Shown here: positions 35,474-45,506 of the stretch, in pieces | Layout: each line of letters starts with the position of its first letter | How positions within the stretch are numbered: position 1 is the stretch's first letter | NCBI RefSeq assembly: GCF_011046895.1 | Contig: NZ_CP049250.1 | Span: 62,001-126,000 of the forward strand | DNA length: 64,000 bases | Source: Rhizobium rhizoryzae | Lineage (GTDB): Bacteria > Pseudomonadota > Alphaproteobacteria > Rhizobiales > Rhizobiaceae | Direction: 5' to 3' | Notes under the pieces: generated by a model | Told to the model about the DNA's origin: nothing | What the model saw: only the letters and a program-made list of their open reading frames with translations | The model's database searches: none | Made by a program: the position numbers and the translations under genes

Positions 35474-37519
35474 TCAGAACTCTTCCCAGTTATCCTGAGA
35501 CGGTTTGGCCTGCGGTGCGCCGCCGCCAAATGCCTTGGCCAGCGTGTTGTGCAATGCATTGGCGGGCGAAGCTTTCGGGCGCGAAGTGGTTGTGGCCGCA
35601 ACGGGACCACGGCCAATGGCGGGACGTGCAGCAGGCCTTGCCGCTGCGTGTGGCGCTGGCTGTGCCACAGATGCGGGCTTGGCGCTGGCGGCAGGGGCGG
35701 CAGAAGCGCTTGCGTTGAAGGAAGAGCGCGCGGCACCGTTTGCAGGCGTTCCCAACTTGAACTGGCGCAGCAACTCGTCCAGCGAACTGGCTTCGCGGGC
35801 AAGCGAATGGCTGGCTGCCGTCTGCTCTTCCACCATGGCCGCGTTCTGCTGGGTGTTGTGGTCCATGGCGGAAATCGCCTGATTGATTTCCTGAAGACCA
35901 AGCGACTGCTCCCGCGTCGAGGTGACAATCGCCTTGATGTTGTCGTTGATTTCCTGAACCTCGACAACGATGGCCTGGAGTGCCTCGCCGGTTTCACCAA
36001 CGAGCGCCACACCTGCATCCACCTGCTGGCTGGATGTGGTCAGAAGCGTCTTGATTTCGCGGGCCGCATTGGCGGAGCGCTGGGCCAGCTCGCGCACTTC
36101 CTGCGCAACGACCGCAAAGCCCTTTCCGGCCTCACCGGCACGCGCTGCCTCGACACCCGCGTTCAGAGCCAGAAGGTTGGTCTGGAAGGCAATATCATCG
36201 ATGACACTGATGATATTGTTGATTTCGCTGGATGATTTGGAGATGCCCTCCATAGCGGATACGGCACGGCGCACGACTTCGCCCGAACGCTCGGCCCCCA
36301 CGCGCGCCCGCTCGATGCGCTGGCCGACATCCTCGGCGCGCTTGGCGGAATCCTTGACGGTCGTGGTGACTTCCTCGATGGCGGCAGCCGTTTGTTCGAC
36401 AGAGGCAGCCTGACGCTCCGTGCGCTTGGCGAGATCGTCCGTCGCGGAACGAATTTCGGCAGCACCGGCATTGATGGCAGAGGCGTTGTGACCGACGCTT
36501 TCCAGAGCGCCCTGGAGTTTTGCGAGCGCCTGGTTGAAGTCCACACGCAGGCGATCCAGATGATCGGCAAAGGGATTGTTGAGGCGGTAGGCGACATCGC
36601 CATCCGCCAGCTTGACCAGTCCTTCGGCCAGCGAATTCATGGCGAACTCGATTTCTGCCGTTTCGCGCGCCTTGCGGGCATCATTATCCTGACGCTCGCG
36701 ATCCGAGGTCAGGCGGATACGGTCCGTTTCGGATGCAAGCCGCAGTTTCTCGACCGCCGCATCCTTGAACACGGCAACGGCCTTGGCCATCTGGCCCACT
36801 TCATCGCCGCGATCGAGTGCCGGAACCTTGATCTCATGGTTGCCGTTTGCCAGTTCCGTCATGGCGCTCGTCATGCCAACGATTGGCGTCACAATCGCGC
36901 GAGACAAGAGCCAGATGAGCAGCGTTGCAATGAGACCCGCTACGCCGCCACCGATAATCAAGGTCCAGAGAACGGCTTCATGAGCAGATTGCTGCTGTGC
37001 AATCATGCCGTTCTTGAAGGCCTGCGCCTCAGCGCGGACCTTGGCTGCTGCCTTTCGGAAATCTGCCAGCTGCGCGGTGCTTTCCCCAGCTTTTGTGTCA
37101 GCGACGGTGCCTTTGGCCTGATAGGCCTTCACCTGCGGCTCGACCACGTCCTTGTTGAAGGCATCCGCTGCGCTGCGCATCTGCTGCAAGCCAGTCAGAA
37201 TGCCTGTTTGCCCAACCGCCAGCTTTTGTACGGCATCCAGAGCCGCAATGGTCGCGGAACGCTGGGCGCTGATGCTGGCCAGCATTTCTGCATTGCCGGA
37301 GATAAGGTATCCGCGCAGAGCCAGAGCCTGTTCCAGCTGCGCTTCTGACGCGGCAGCCACAATGGTGTCTGCCTCTTGCGCCACGACCAGAGCACCGGAC
37401 GCTTGCGACGATTTGAGGCCCTGCCAATAAACAACGGCAGAGGCGCAGCCACAGACAAACATCAGGGCGAGGAATGTCGAAATGATTTTCTTACTGATGG
37501 ACAGGTCTCGGAATGACAT
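35474..37519 (-). CDS. methyl-accepting chemotaxis protein with CHASE3-like sensor and NWEEF tail
   Basis: 681 residues. Transmembrane helix about 12-32 ([20 protein letters not shown]), a helical periplasmic CHASE3-like domain, transmembrane helix 2 ([20 protein letters not shown]), HAMP, and the long signalling coiled coil with the hairpin tip [20 protein letters not shown]. The last five residues, NWEEF, match the CheR/CheB docking pentapeptide (NWETF in E. coli Tar), after a flexible Ala/Pro/Lys linker. An earlier Met at 37549 would add 10 residues. It is the first of three receptors in 9 kb. Confidence 0.93.
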   Translation of the reverse strand: MSFRDLSISKKIISTFLALMFVCGCASAVVYWQGLKSSQASGALVVAQEADTIVAAASEAQLEQALALRGYLISGNAEMLASISAQRSATIAALDAVQKLAVGQTGILTGLQQMRSAADAFNKDVVEPQVKAYQAKGTVADTKAGESTAQLADFRKAAAKVRAEAQAFKNGMIAQQQSAHEAVLWTLIIGGGVAGLIATLLIWLLSRAIVTPIVGMTSAMTELANGNHEIKVPALDRGDEVGQMAKAVAVFKDAAVEKLRLASETDRIRLTSDRERQDNDARKARETAEIEFAMNSLAEGLVKLADGDVAYRLNNPFADHLDRLRVDFNQALAKLQGALESVGHNASAINAGAAEIRSATDDLAKRTERQAASVEQTAAAIEEVTTTVKDSAKRAEDVGQRIERARVGAERSGEVVRRAVSAMEGISKSSSEINNIISVIDDIAFQTNLLALNAGVEAARAGEAGKGFAVVAQEVRELAQRSANAAREIKTLLTTSSQQVDAGVALVGETGEALQAIVVEVQEINDNIKAIVTSTREQSLGLQEINQAISAMDHNTQQNAAMVEEQTAASHSLAREASSLDELLRQFKLGTPANGAARSSFNASASAAPAASAKPASVAQPAPHAAARPAARPAIGRGPVAATTTSRPKASPANALHNTLAKAFGGGAPQAKPSQDNWEEF

Positions 37520-37757
37520 CGGGTACCGCTTTCGAACAGCAATATGCATAGCCTTACAGAATCGCAGTTGAGTTAATATTGCGTTGCTCTCTTCGCTCGA
37601 AACGATAATTGCCCGTCGGAAACCACGTGTTTCTACAGATACTTAAACAGACGATTTGAATAAAATGGCATTCGTCATTTTCAGGCCAGACTCGGGAATG
37701 CGGATGCAAGGTGCGAAAAGCCTTGCGTTGAACGAGCGCGAACGGCATGGACACAGT

Positions 37758-38546
37758 ATGACAGCAAAGACATCACAGAAAGCGGGCGAGAGGCTCGACC
37801 AACTTCTCGTCTCACGAGGGCTTTTCGAAAGCCGGTCTCGCGCACGCGATGCCATTGCCCGTGGCACGGTGCAGGTCAATGGCTTGACCGTGACCAAGCC
37901 TGGTCAGGTGGTTTCGACCGACGCCGCGCTGGTGGTGGACGATCCGGCACAGGCCTATGTCTCGCGCGCGGCCCTGAAGCTGATCGCGGCGCTTGATCAT
38001 TTCGGCATCGACCCGGCTGGCATGCGCTGTCTGGACATCGGCGCCTCCACCGGCGGCTTTACCGAGGTGCTGCTGGAGCGGGGCGCATCCCATGTCGTTG
38101 CCGTCGATGTGGGTCATGACCAGATGAACGAACGCATCGCCTCCGATGAAAGAGTAACCAATCTCGAAGGCTTGAACGCGCGAAACCTGACGCGAGACGA
38201 TATCGGCGACGATGACATCCACCTCGTCGTGTCGGATGTCTCGTTCATATCGCTCAAGCTCGCCTTGCCGCCAGCCCTGGAACTCGCAGAGTCGGGCGCG
38301 CTGTGTGTGCTGCTCGTCAAACCGCAATTCGAGGCCGGACGTGAAAATATCGGCAAAGGCGGCCTCTTACGCGATCCTTCGTCCGCTCCCGCCATCGCGG
38401 AGAACCTCAAGGCATGGCTCGAACAGGACATGGGCTGGAAGGCTCTTGGCCTGATCCCCTCTCCCATTGCCGGTGGCGATGGCAATCACGAATATCTTCT
38501 GGCTGGAAAAAAGCCCGCCGCCCCTTCGGAAACGACCGCATCATGA
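37758..38546 (+). CDS. tlyA: TlyA-family rRNA 2'-O-methyltransferase
   Basis: 262 residues. An N-terminal S4 RNA-binding domain (RLDQLLVSRGLFESRSRARD) precedes an FtsJ-like methyltransferase core with SAM motif CLDIGASTGGFTEVLLERGA. The catalytic K-D-K-E-type residues fit SRAALKLIAAL and the later LLVKPQFEAGRENIGKGG. TlyA methylates ribose in 16S and 23S rRNA and modulates capreomycin sensitivity in mycobacteria. The ATG at 37758 is preferred over upstream Mets. Its TGA overlaps the ATG of the next gene (ATGA), so the pair is translationally coupled. Confidence 0.92.
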   Translation: MTAKTSQKAGERLDQLLVSRGLFESRSRARDAIARGTVQVNGLTVTKPGQVVSTDAALVVDDPAQAYVSRAALKLIAALDHFGIDPAGMRCLDIGASTGGFTEVLLERGASHVVAVDVGHDQMNERIASDERVTNLEGLNARNLTRDDIGDDDIHLVVSDVSFISLKLALPPALELAESGALCVLLVKPQFEAGRENIGKGGLLRDPSSAPAIAENLKAWLEQDMGWKALGLIPSPIAGGDGNHEYLLAGKKPAAPSETTAS

Positions 38547-39790
38547 GCACCGAGTCCTACACCATCACCTCACTCACCTCCAAGGGTATGGGCTTGGCCC
38601 ATGCGGCGGATGGGCCGGTCTATGTGCCTTTTGCGCTGCCGGGCGAAACCGTGGCGGTGGCGCGTGTGGGTAATGAGGGCACGGTCATTTCCTACGGCCC
38701 TCCCTCCCCCGATCGCATTCAGCCTGCCTGTCGTCATTTCGGGCCTGAAGGCAAAGGCGGCACCTGTGGCGGCTGTTCGCTGCAGCATCAGGCGAAACCC
38801 GCCTACAATGCCTACAAGCGTGATCTGCTGATCAACGCGCTGAAATCAAAGGGCATCGACGCGCCGGTCGGCGACCTGATCGAAGCACAGCCGCACCAGC
38901 GCAGGCGGCTGGTGTTCACGGTCCGGCGGCCGGAAAAGGCGCTTGTCATCGGTATCAACCAGGCGGAGACACATCATGTCGTGCCGGTCGAGGAATGTCC
39001 CATCGCGTCGGACGGACTGATTTCGCGGCTGGACGCATTGCATATCATTGCGCGTGCAACAGGCCATGACATGTTCCGCATCACGGTGACGGAAACGCTG
39101 ACCGGTCTTGATATTTCCATGGATGGATTACGTTCCGGCCTTGGCGAGCGTGAGCGGCGTGCCGTGACGGAGGCTGTCATGGGTCTTCGCGGCATTGCGC
39201 GCGTTTCGGCCAATGGCGAGATCGTGGTCGAGCCGCACAAGCCGCAGCTGGATTTCGACGGTGCCTGCGTCATCATTCCACCCGGTGCATTCACACAAGC
39301 CACGCGTGAAGCGGAAGAGGCCATGGCAAAGCTTGCCATCGAGCATATCGGCAAAGCCAAACGTGTGGCCGATCTCTTTGCCGGGATTGGTACCTTCGCG
39401 CTGAGAATTGGCCGCAAGGCAAGCGTTCACGCCGTCGAATCCGAAGAGCGGGCGGTCAAGGCGCTGGATCAGGCCGCGCGTATGACGCAAGGGCTGAAGC
39501 CCGTTACGGTGGAGAGACGCGATCTTTTCCGCCGCCCGATGACCCCGCAGGAACTCAAGGTCTATGACGCTGTAATTTTCGACCCACCCCGCGCCGGCGC
39601 CGAAGCACAAAGCGCGGAACTTGCCCGTTCACAGGTCAAGCGGATCGTTGCGGTCAGCTGCAATCCGCTTACGCTTGCACGCGATCTCGCCATTCTCGCG
39701 AAGGGCGGCTATCGCATCAAGTCAGTGATCCCGGTCGATCAATTTCTCTGGTCACCCCATGTGGAAGCTGTGGCGCTTCTGGAAAAGTAA
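38543..39790 (+). CDS. class I SAM-dependent RNA methyltransferase, RlmD/TrmA family
   Basis: 415 residues. A TRAM-like N-terminus is followed by an iron-sulfur motif: Cys63, Cys75 and Cys78 (TCGGCSLQH) plus Cys152 in EECPIAS. The methyltransferase core is ADLFAGIGTFALRIGRKASV. The conserved DPPRAGA precedes the catalytic Cys in VAVSCNPLTLARDL. The family adds C5-methyl to uridine in rRNA or tRNA. The target here (23S U747/U1939 type or tRNA U54) cannot be told. It is expressed with tlyA. Confidence 0.9.
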   Translation: MSTESYTITSLTSKGMGLAHAADGPVYVPFALPGETVAVARVGNEGTVISYGPPSPDRIQPACRHFGPEGKGGTCGGCSLQHQAKPAYNAYKRDLLINALKSKGIDAPVGDLIEAQPHQRRRLVFTVRRPEKALVIGINQAETHHVVPVEECPIASDGLISRLDALHIIARATGHDMFRITVTETLTGLDISMDGLRSGLGERERRAVTEAVMGLRGIARVSANGEIVVEPHKPQLDFDGACVIIPPGAFTQATREAEEAMAKLAIEHIGKAKRVADLFAGIGTFALRIGRKASVHAVESEERAVKALDQAARMTQGLKPVTVERRDLFRRPMTPQELKVYDAVIFDPPRAGAEAQSAELARSQVKRIVAVSCNPLTLARDLAILAKGGYRIKSVIPVDQFLWSPHVEAVALLEK

Positions 39791-39821
39791 CATTCCGCAG
39801 AAGCGCCTTTGCAAGGATCGA

Positions 39822-41618
39822 TCAGAACTCTTCCCAGTTCTCTCCGGACTTGACTGCGGCGTTACCATGGAAGGCATGGGCGATCTTCGCCGTCATTTTC
39901 TTGACGGGCGGTGGCGCGACCGGGCGCGAGATGGCTGCGGCCTGGGCAATGGATGGTCCCGTGCGACGGGCCATCGGCTCACCACCGATCTTGAACTGGC
40001 TGAGCAGTGCGAACAGTTGCTCGGCTTCCCGCGCCAGAGCGTGAGAGGCTGCTGACGTCTGTTCAACCATGGCGGCGTTCTGCTGCGTGCCCTGATCCAT
40101 CGTGTTGACTGCGGTGTTGATTTCCTTCAACCCCGTCGCCTGCTCACGCGAGGCCTCGACGATCGCGCCGACATTTCCGTCGACCTGCACGACTTGGCTG
40201 ACGATCTCCTGTAGTGCCTTGCCGGTGCTGCCAACCAGGTTCACGCCATTCTTGACGTAATCATTCGAGGTATTGATCAGCGCCTTGATTTCCTTGGCCG
40301 CCGTTGCGGAACGCTGGGCAAGTTCACGCACTTCCTGCGCCACGACCGCAAAGCCCTTGCCTGCTTCGCCTGCACGCGCGGCCTCGACACCTGCGTTCAA
40401 CGCCAGCAGGTTGGTCTGGAAGGCGATCTCATCGATCACGCCGATGATATTGCCAATCTCGCCCGCGGACTGCTCGATCTTGCCCATGGCTTCAACCGCC
40501 TGGCTTACGACATGGCCTGAGTTTTCCGCATGTTCCTTGGTGCGGCGTACCAGTTGACCGGCGTCCTGGGCACGCTGGCTGCTATCGGCAACCGTTGTGG
40601 TAATTTCCTCCAGTGCTGCTGCCGTCTCCTCGACGGAGGCCGCCTGCTGCTCTGTCCGCTTGGACAGGTCGTTCGAGGCAGACTGGATTTCCTGCGAAGC
40701 AGCGCTGATGGCGCTGGCGTTCTGCGCAATCGTCTGGAGGGCTGCACGCAGTTTCGATGATGTTTCATTGAAATCGACGCGCAGGGTTTCCAGCGCCGGA
40801 ACGAAAGGAACGGCCAGCGCCTGGGTCATGTCTCCCTCCGACATGGCTTTCAGCGCACCGGCGAGTTGCTGGACATTCGATACCCGCTCGCTGACATCCG
40901 TGCCGAAGGCCACGATCTTGAAGACATTGCCGCCGATATCGGTGATCGAACTGTAGGACGCCTGCATATGGACCCGTCTGCCGCCCTTGCCGACAAACAG
41001 GAACTCGTCGCAGACATGATGGCCACTGGCCAGTCTGCTCCAGAAGCCCCGGTATTCTTCGCTGCTGGAATGCTGGACGTCACAGAACATGGAGTGATGC
41101 TTGCCCTGAATTTCTGACAGCTGATATCCAAGCGCGTTCAGAAAATTCTCGTTGGCCGTCAGGACCTCGCCGGTTGGCGAAAACTCGATCACGGCCTGCG
41201 CCTGACCCAATGCCTGCAGCTTGCCCTTGTCTTCCGAACGCCGAAGGTTCTGCTCGGTGATATCGGTTGCGAACTTGACGATCTTGTAAGGCTTACCGCC
41301 ACGCATCACTGGATTATAGGATGCTTCGATCCAGATCTCGCTTCCATCCTTCCGGACCCGCTTATACTGGCGGCGGTCGAACCGACCCTGGGCAAGCCCT
41401 TCCCAAAGCTCCTGGTAAGCTTTCGATGACGCGTCTTCCGGACGCAGGAAAATGCGGTGGTGCTTGCCGACGATCTCGGAGAGCTGGTAGCCGAGGGTGC
41501 GACAGAAATTCTCGTTTGCGCTGATGATGGTGCCATCCGGCTTGAACTCGATGATGGCCTGCGATCTGTTCATCGCCTCCAGCACTGCTTTTGCATCCGC
41601 GCTACCAATTCCAAACAT
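39822..41618 (-). CDS. soluble double-PAS chemoreceptor with NWEEF tail
   Basis: 598 residues without membrane segments. Two PAS domains (about 10-125 and 135-250) repeat the theme AIIEFKPDGTIISANENF and GYQLSEIVGKHHRIF versus GYQLSEIQGKHHSMF. Then comes the methyl-accepting signalling coiled coil with tip [20 protein letters not shown]. The last five residues are NWEEF. PAS pairs of this type often bind haem or flavin, suggesting aerotaxis or redox sensing. No cofactor residue can be assigned. The start is the Met at 41618, preceded by GGGGGAAAAG. The frame extends further upstream. Confidence 0.92.
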   Translation of the reverse strand: MFGIGSADAKAVLEAMNRSQAIIEFKPDGTIISANENFCRTLGYQLSEIVGKHHRIFLRPEDASSKAYQELWEGLAQGRFDRRQYKRVRKDGSEIWIEASYNPVMRGGKPYKIVKFATDITEQNLRRSEDKGKLQALGQAQAVIEFSPTGEVLTANENFLNALGYQLSEIQGKHHSMFCDVQHSSSEEYRGFWSRLASGHHVCDEFLFVGKGGRRVHMQASYSSITDIGGNVFKIVAFGTDVSERVSNVQQLAGALKAMSEGDMTQALAVPFVPALETLRVDFNETSSKLRAALQTIAQNASAISAASQEIQSASNDLSKRTEQQAASVEETAAALEEITTTVADSSQRAQDAGQLVRRTKEHAENSGHVVSQAVEAMGKIEQSAGEIGNIIGVIDEIAFQTNLLALNAGVEAARAGEAGKGFAVVAQEVRELAQRSATAAKEIKALINTSNDYVKNGVNLVGSTGKALQEIVSQVVQVDGNVGAIVEASREQATGLKEINTAVNTMDQGTQQNAAMVEQTSAASHALAREAEQLFALLSQFKIGGEPMARRTGPSIAQAAAISRPVAPPPVKKMTAKIAHAFHGNAAVKSGENWEEF

Positions 41619-41897
41619 CTTTTCCCCCGAAATTGCTCTTGGCCCGCTCCTTGCCCGTTGCTTGAACACAAGCGAAACACGGAGCCCGATGACGCAATTT
41701 GTCAGGCAAATAACTTTACGGTCGGTAAAGTTTTAATCGAAATATAAATTTCCGCTATATTTGGATATCTTCTGTTCTTTTACATTATATATTTCTGTTA
41801 TTCAAATAAAATCCTCGGTTTCAGCTGATCACCTGCGCGACACCAATGAGGGAAGATCGCAAGAAATTTGCCGGGGTGGCCCATCGTGCAGACAGCA

Positions 41898-42176
41898 TCA
41901 GTTGGCGAGCTGAAGCGTTCCATTGCCGGTGACGCCATCGCAGCGACACCGTCCGCCGACGCGACCTTCCGTGGCACGGCAAACATTGGGATATTGCTGG
42001 CTGGAGCTTTGCGGCTGCGGCACGACGCAGACGTAACGCTGCCTTGGTTTGTAGTCATTGCTGTTGTCCGTGCGCGTATTGACCCCGCCACCGCCGATCA
42101 CCGTGCCGCCCTGCTGGGCGCCGGCAGTCATGGCACTGGCGAAGATGATGAGCGCTGCAGAAATCAAACGTTTCAT
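41898..42176 (-). CDS. small secreted protein, unrecognised
   Basis: 92 residues with a signal peptide (MKRLISAALIIFASAMTAGA, cut before QQGG). The mature part has Gly-rich GGTVIGGGGVN, a Pro/Gln/Ser stretch, and a cluster of four Cys (VCVVPQ, VCRATEG, RCRCDGV) that would make two disulfides in the periplasm. I know no function. It sits between two chemoreceptor genes on the same strand, but nothing links it to chemotaxis. Confidence 0.65.
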   Translation of the reverse strand: MKRLISAALIIFASAMTAGAQQGGTVIGGGGVNTRTDNSNDYKPRQRYVCVVPQPQSSSQQYPNVCRATEGRVGGRCRCDGVTGNGTLQLAN

Positions 42177-42258
42177 GACAATCTCCCGAAAAGCTGTTTC
42201 CGACCCTGGAATCTCCGCCGTTAACCGGAGATGAACGTCTTGCCTGCGGATACGACAA

Positions 42259-42283
42259 GAGGCGCCGGAAGTTCCGGCGCCTC
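42259..42283 (-). terminator. strong hairpin after the Cache chemoreceptor gene
   Basis: A perfect 12-bp stem, GAGGCGCCGGAA and its complement, centred at 42271. On the minus strand it lies 32 bases after the receptor stop and is followed by TTGTC, a poor T-run. Confidence 0.55.
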
Positions 42284-42314
42284 GTGAAGCGTTTCAAACG
42301 TTGTTAACAGCAAG

Positions 42315-44396
42315 TTATGCTGCGCGGCGCGAATGCCCGGTTGACGCTTGGCGATCATCGATCCGGAATTGCGCAATGAGGCTGTTCAAAGTCGCAGCCT
42401 CGCTGGCAAGGCCATGGCTTGCCGCCGTCTGCTCTTCGACCATGGCAGCATTCTGCTGGGTTCCCTGATCCATGGTGTTGACCGCCGTGTTGATCTCCTG
42501 AAGGCCAGTCGACTGTTCACGCGAGGCGGTCACAATAGCGTGGATATGCGTATTGATCTCCTGTACCTCCCGGACGATGACGGCGAGCGCCTCGCCCGTC
42601 TGGTTGACGAGATCGACACCGCCACGCACCTGATCGCCAGACGTGCTGATCAGTGCCTTGATTTCGCGCGCAGCCGTGGCGGAGCGCTGGGCCAGTTCGC
42701 GCACTTCCTGCGCCACAACGGCGAAGCCCTTGCCTGCCTCACCCGCACGCGCTGCCTCGACACCGGCATTCAAGGCCAGCAGGTTGGTCTGGAAGGCGAT
42801 TTCATCGATAACGCCGATGATGCTGGAAATGGCTTCGGACGACTTCTCGATGCTCTGCATGGCCTCGACGGCACGCTGCACCACTTCGCCGGACTTTTCC
42901 GCACCGGAGCGAGCGCGTGTTACCAGATTGCCCACTTCTTCTGCCCGTCGCGCCGAGTCCTTCACAGTCGTGGTGATTTCTTCCAGCGCCGCTGCCGTTT
43001 CCTCGACCGAAGCCGCCTGCTGCTCGGTACGCCGCGCGAGGTTGTCCGCGGCGGAGCGGATTTCAGCTGCACCGTTATCAATGGCGCGCGCATTGCGGCC
43101 CACTGTTGCCATGGCATCATTCAGGCGTTCAACGGCTTCGTTGAAGTCATTGCGCAGCCGATCGAGATCGCCGGCGAAGGGCGTATTGATCCGACAGGTC
43201 AGATCACCATCGGCAAGCTGGCCGAGCGAGGTGGCAAGCGAGTTGACGACGAAGGCGATCTGTTCCGCCTCACGGGCCTTGGCAGCTTCACGCTGTAGTC
43301 GCTCTTCTTCGGTGAGCGAACGGTTCTCTTCCGCTTCCTTTTCGAGACGCGACTGCTCCATCATGCTGTTTTTGAACACCGCAACGGCTGCGGCCATCCG
43401 GCCGATTTCATCCTGACGCTCCGTGCCCGGGATCTCGACGGAAAGATTGCCCGCCGCAAGCTTGTCCATGCTGGCCGTCATGGCCGTGACGGGGCGCACG
43501 ACAACGCGGGAAATGACGTAACCGAGCATGCCGGTCATCAGGAGAACTGCCAGCAGAGTGGCAACGGCACCGCCCAATCGCGCATTGACCAGAGATGCGA
43601 AGACGACATCCTTGTCGAACACGAAGCCCAGCTGCCATTTCACGTTGGGCAAACCCTGAACTGCGACAAAGCTGACCAGAACCGGCTTGCCGTTGAATTC
43701 TGCCTCGGCGAGCGCGGTTGTACGGTCCTTTACCGAAGGAAGAATGTCCGTCAGCGACTTGTTGATGAGATCGGCATTCGGATGCAGCAGGATCTTGCCG
43801 GCATCGTTCATCAGGAAAGCATGGCCCATGCCATTGAAGTCCAGCGACTTGATCTGGTTGACCAGCGTCTTCAGCGGGAAGTCACTGCCAGCGATGGCGA
43901 TGATCTTGCCATCCTTGCGGATGGGCGCCGCAGACGTGATCGTCAATTCATTGTCGGAAGCCGACATGTAGGGTTCCGTCAGAATCGTCGCATTGGCAGC
44001 GAGAGCCGCCTTGTACCACGGGCGCTTGCGGGGATCGTAATCTGCAGGCACGGACTTCTGCGGCCAGTTGGTGAAGACACCCTGCTCATCACCGACATAG
44101 GAGCTGTTGAAGCCCTTCAGGGCTTCATTCTGCAGCATGGATCGGATCTGGTCCGGCGTCGAAAGCTTTTCCGCAGCAGACGCAATCATCTCCGTCAGGC
44201 GAATATTGGAGTTGAGCCAGTTGGTCATGCTCTCGCCTGCCAGCTTTCCGGCCACATCCACCTTCTGCTGAATGGCATCGTGCAACAGGTTCGACTGAAC
44301 GCGATCGCCGTAATAGGCGAAACTGCCCAGAGCAACCACAACAACCGAGGTAGCGGCAACAAGTATACGCGTCATGAGTTTGGTATTTTTGAGCAT
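42315..44396 (-). CDS. methyl-accepting chemotaxis protein with Cache sensor
   Basis: 693 residues. Transmembrane helix about 10-30, a double-Cache periplasmic domain ([20 protein letters not shown], then [23 protein letters not shown] are its signature), transmembrane helix about 280-300, HAMP, and a signalling coiled coil with tip [20 protein letters not shown]. dCache domains usually bind amino acids or other small organic ligands. The C-terminus ends STGHSRRAA and lacks the NWEEF pentapeptide of its two neighbours, so it must rely on other receptors for efficient methylation. Confidence 0.93.
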   Translation of the reverse strand: MLKNTKLMTRILVAATSVVVVALGSFAYYGDRVQSNLLHDAIQQKVDVAGKLAGESMTNWLNSNIRLTEMIASAAEKLSTPDQIRSMLQNEALKGFNSSYVGDEQGVFTNWPQKSVPADYDPRKRPWYKAALAANATILTEPYMSASDNELTITSAAPIRKDGKIIAIAGSDFPLKTLVNQIKSLDFNGMGHAFLMNDAGKILLHPNADLINKSLTDILPSVKDRTTALAEAEFNGKPVLVSFVAVQGLPNVKWQLGFVFDKDVVFASLVNARLGGAVATLLAVLLMTGMLGYVISRVVVRPVTAMTASMDKLAAGNLSVEIPGTERQDEIGRMAAAVAVFKNSMMEQSRLEKEAEENRSLTEEERLQREAAKAREAEQIAFVVNSLATSLGQLADGDLTCRINTPFAGDLDRLRNDFNEAVERLNDAMATVGRNARAIDNGAAEIRSAADNLARRTEQQAASVEETAAALEEITTTVKDSARRAEEVGNLVTRARSGAEKSGEVVQRAVEAMQSIEKSSEAISSIIGVIDEIAFQTNLLALNAGVEAARAGEAGKGFAVVAQEVRELAQRSATAAREIKALISTSGDQVRGGVDLVNQTGEALAVIVREVQEINTHIHAIVTASREQSTGLQEINTAVNTMDQGTQQNAAMVEEQTAASHGLASEAATLNSLIAQFRIDDRQASTGHSRRAA

Positions 44397-44726
44397 CCCG
44401 ATGCCTTCTTCTGTTTTTTTGCACGGCTTGTGTCCGCGTTCCTCGACCCAAAGGAACGCGCCTGGCTTGCCAACTATAAAATGTATCGTTCAGCGCATGA
44501 GACCCGATATCATGTCAGGCCGCGAACCGAGACGTGCTCTCGACTGTAATTATTAGGCAAAAGCTTTAAGAATATTTTAAGCCAGCAGACTTCCAGCGGT
44601 ACCACTCGGGAGAGTATCGCCGGAATTCCACTTCATAAATACGACAATTATCAAGACTGAAAAGAAGCTTATCCTGTTATACTTGTATTACAATTGGACA
44701 GGCTGAGCTTGCCCAATCTGTACAGG
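44397..44726. other. 330-bp AT-rich intergenic stretch
   Basis: It lies between the 5' end of the Cache receptor and the 3' end of the crotonase gene. It holds the receptor promoter, not clearly resolved, and an imperfect stem TTGGACAGGC/GCTTGCCCAA at 44694-44716 that may end the crotonase transcript. No credible gene is seen. Confidence 0.5.
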
Positions 44727-45482
44727 TCAACGCTTCATGAAGGCTTCGAAGGCTGCCCGTGCTTCCTGACTCCGCAGCTGCGCCTCGAAATGCACCATTT
44801 CCGCGTCGATGCGCGTCAGCACTTCCTCCGCATCGCCTCGGACGAGGTTGCGAGCAATCCGGACGGCATTGACTGGCTTTGCCGCGATTGAGGCCGCCAG
44901 CGCAAGCGTTTCTGCCTCCAGTTGCTGCGGCTCCACGACGTCCCAGATCAGGCCTGCCGCCTGAGCCTGTTCGGCCGAGAACGGTTTGCCGACGGCCAGC
45001 ATAGCGAATGCGCGCTGATGACCCATGATGCGGGGAACCAGCAGGCTGGATGCTGCTTCCGGCACCAGGGCAAGGTCCGTGAAAGGCGTGCGGAACTGGC
45101 TGCGCGTGGAGGCGACGGTCAGGTCGCAATGCAGGTGCAGCGTGGTGCCGATGCCGATGGCAAGACCATCCACGCCCGAGACCAGTGGCTTGCCGAAGCT
45201 TGCCAGAACTTTAAGAAAATCGACGGCAGCCGGAGGCTCCTTCGTTCCCGACATGGCGTAGGTGAGGAAATCACCCATGTCGTTACCGGCGGAAAAGCAT
45301 CCCTCGGAGCCCAGGAAGACCACGGCACGGATGGATGAATCATGGCCCGCCTCATGGAGAGCCATGACCATCTTGCGATACATGTCCGACGTGATGGCGT
45401 TCTTCTTCTCGGGCCGGTTCAAACGTATGACGAAAACACCGGGAAAGGCTTCCGGCCGCTCGATCAGAATATGGTCGGTCAT
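44727..45482 (-). CDS. enoyl-CoA hydratase/isomerase family protein (crotonase)
   Basis: 251 residues. The oxyanion-hole region is GCFSAGNDMGDFL, and KPLVSGVDGLAIGIGTTLHL, then CDLTVASTRSQFRTPFTDLA, form the crotonase core. AEQAQAAGLIWDVVEP is typical. One of the two usual catalytic Glu positions falls in PEAASSLLVP. It hydrates enoyl-CoA. The upstream acyl-CoA dehydrogenase, 24 bases away, makes its substrate. It could alternatively be a DmdD-like methylthioacryloyl-CoA hydratase, since the dehydrogenase is DmdC-like in length. Confidence 0.88.
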   Translation of the reverse strand: MTDHILIERPEAFPGVFVIRLNRPEKKNAITSDMYRKMVMALHEAGHDSSIRAVVFLGSEGCFSAGNDMGDFLTYAMSGTKEPPAAVDFLKVLASFGKPLVSGVDGLAIGIGTTLHLHCDLTVASTRSQFRTPFTDLALVPEAASSLLVPRIMGHQRAFAMLAVGKPFSAEQAQAAGLIWDVVEPQQLEAETLALAASIAAKPVNAVRIARNLVRGDAEEVLTRIDAEMVHFEAQLRSQEARAAFEAFMKR

Positions 45483-45506
45483 GATTGGTCCTCTTCCTCG
45501 GACGGA

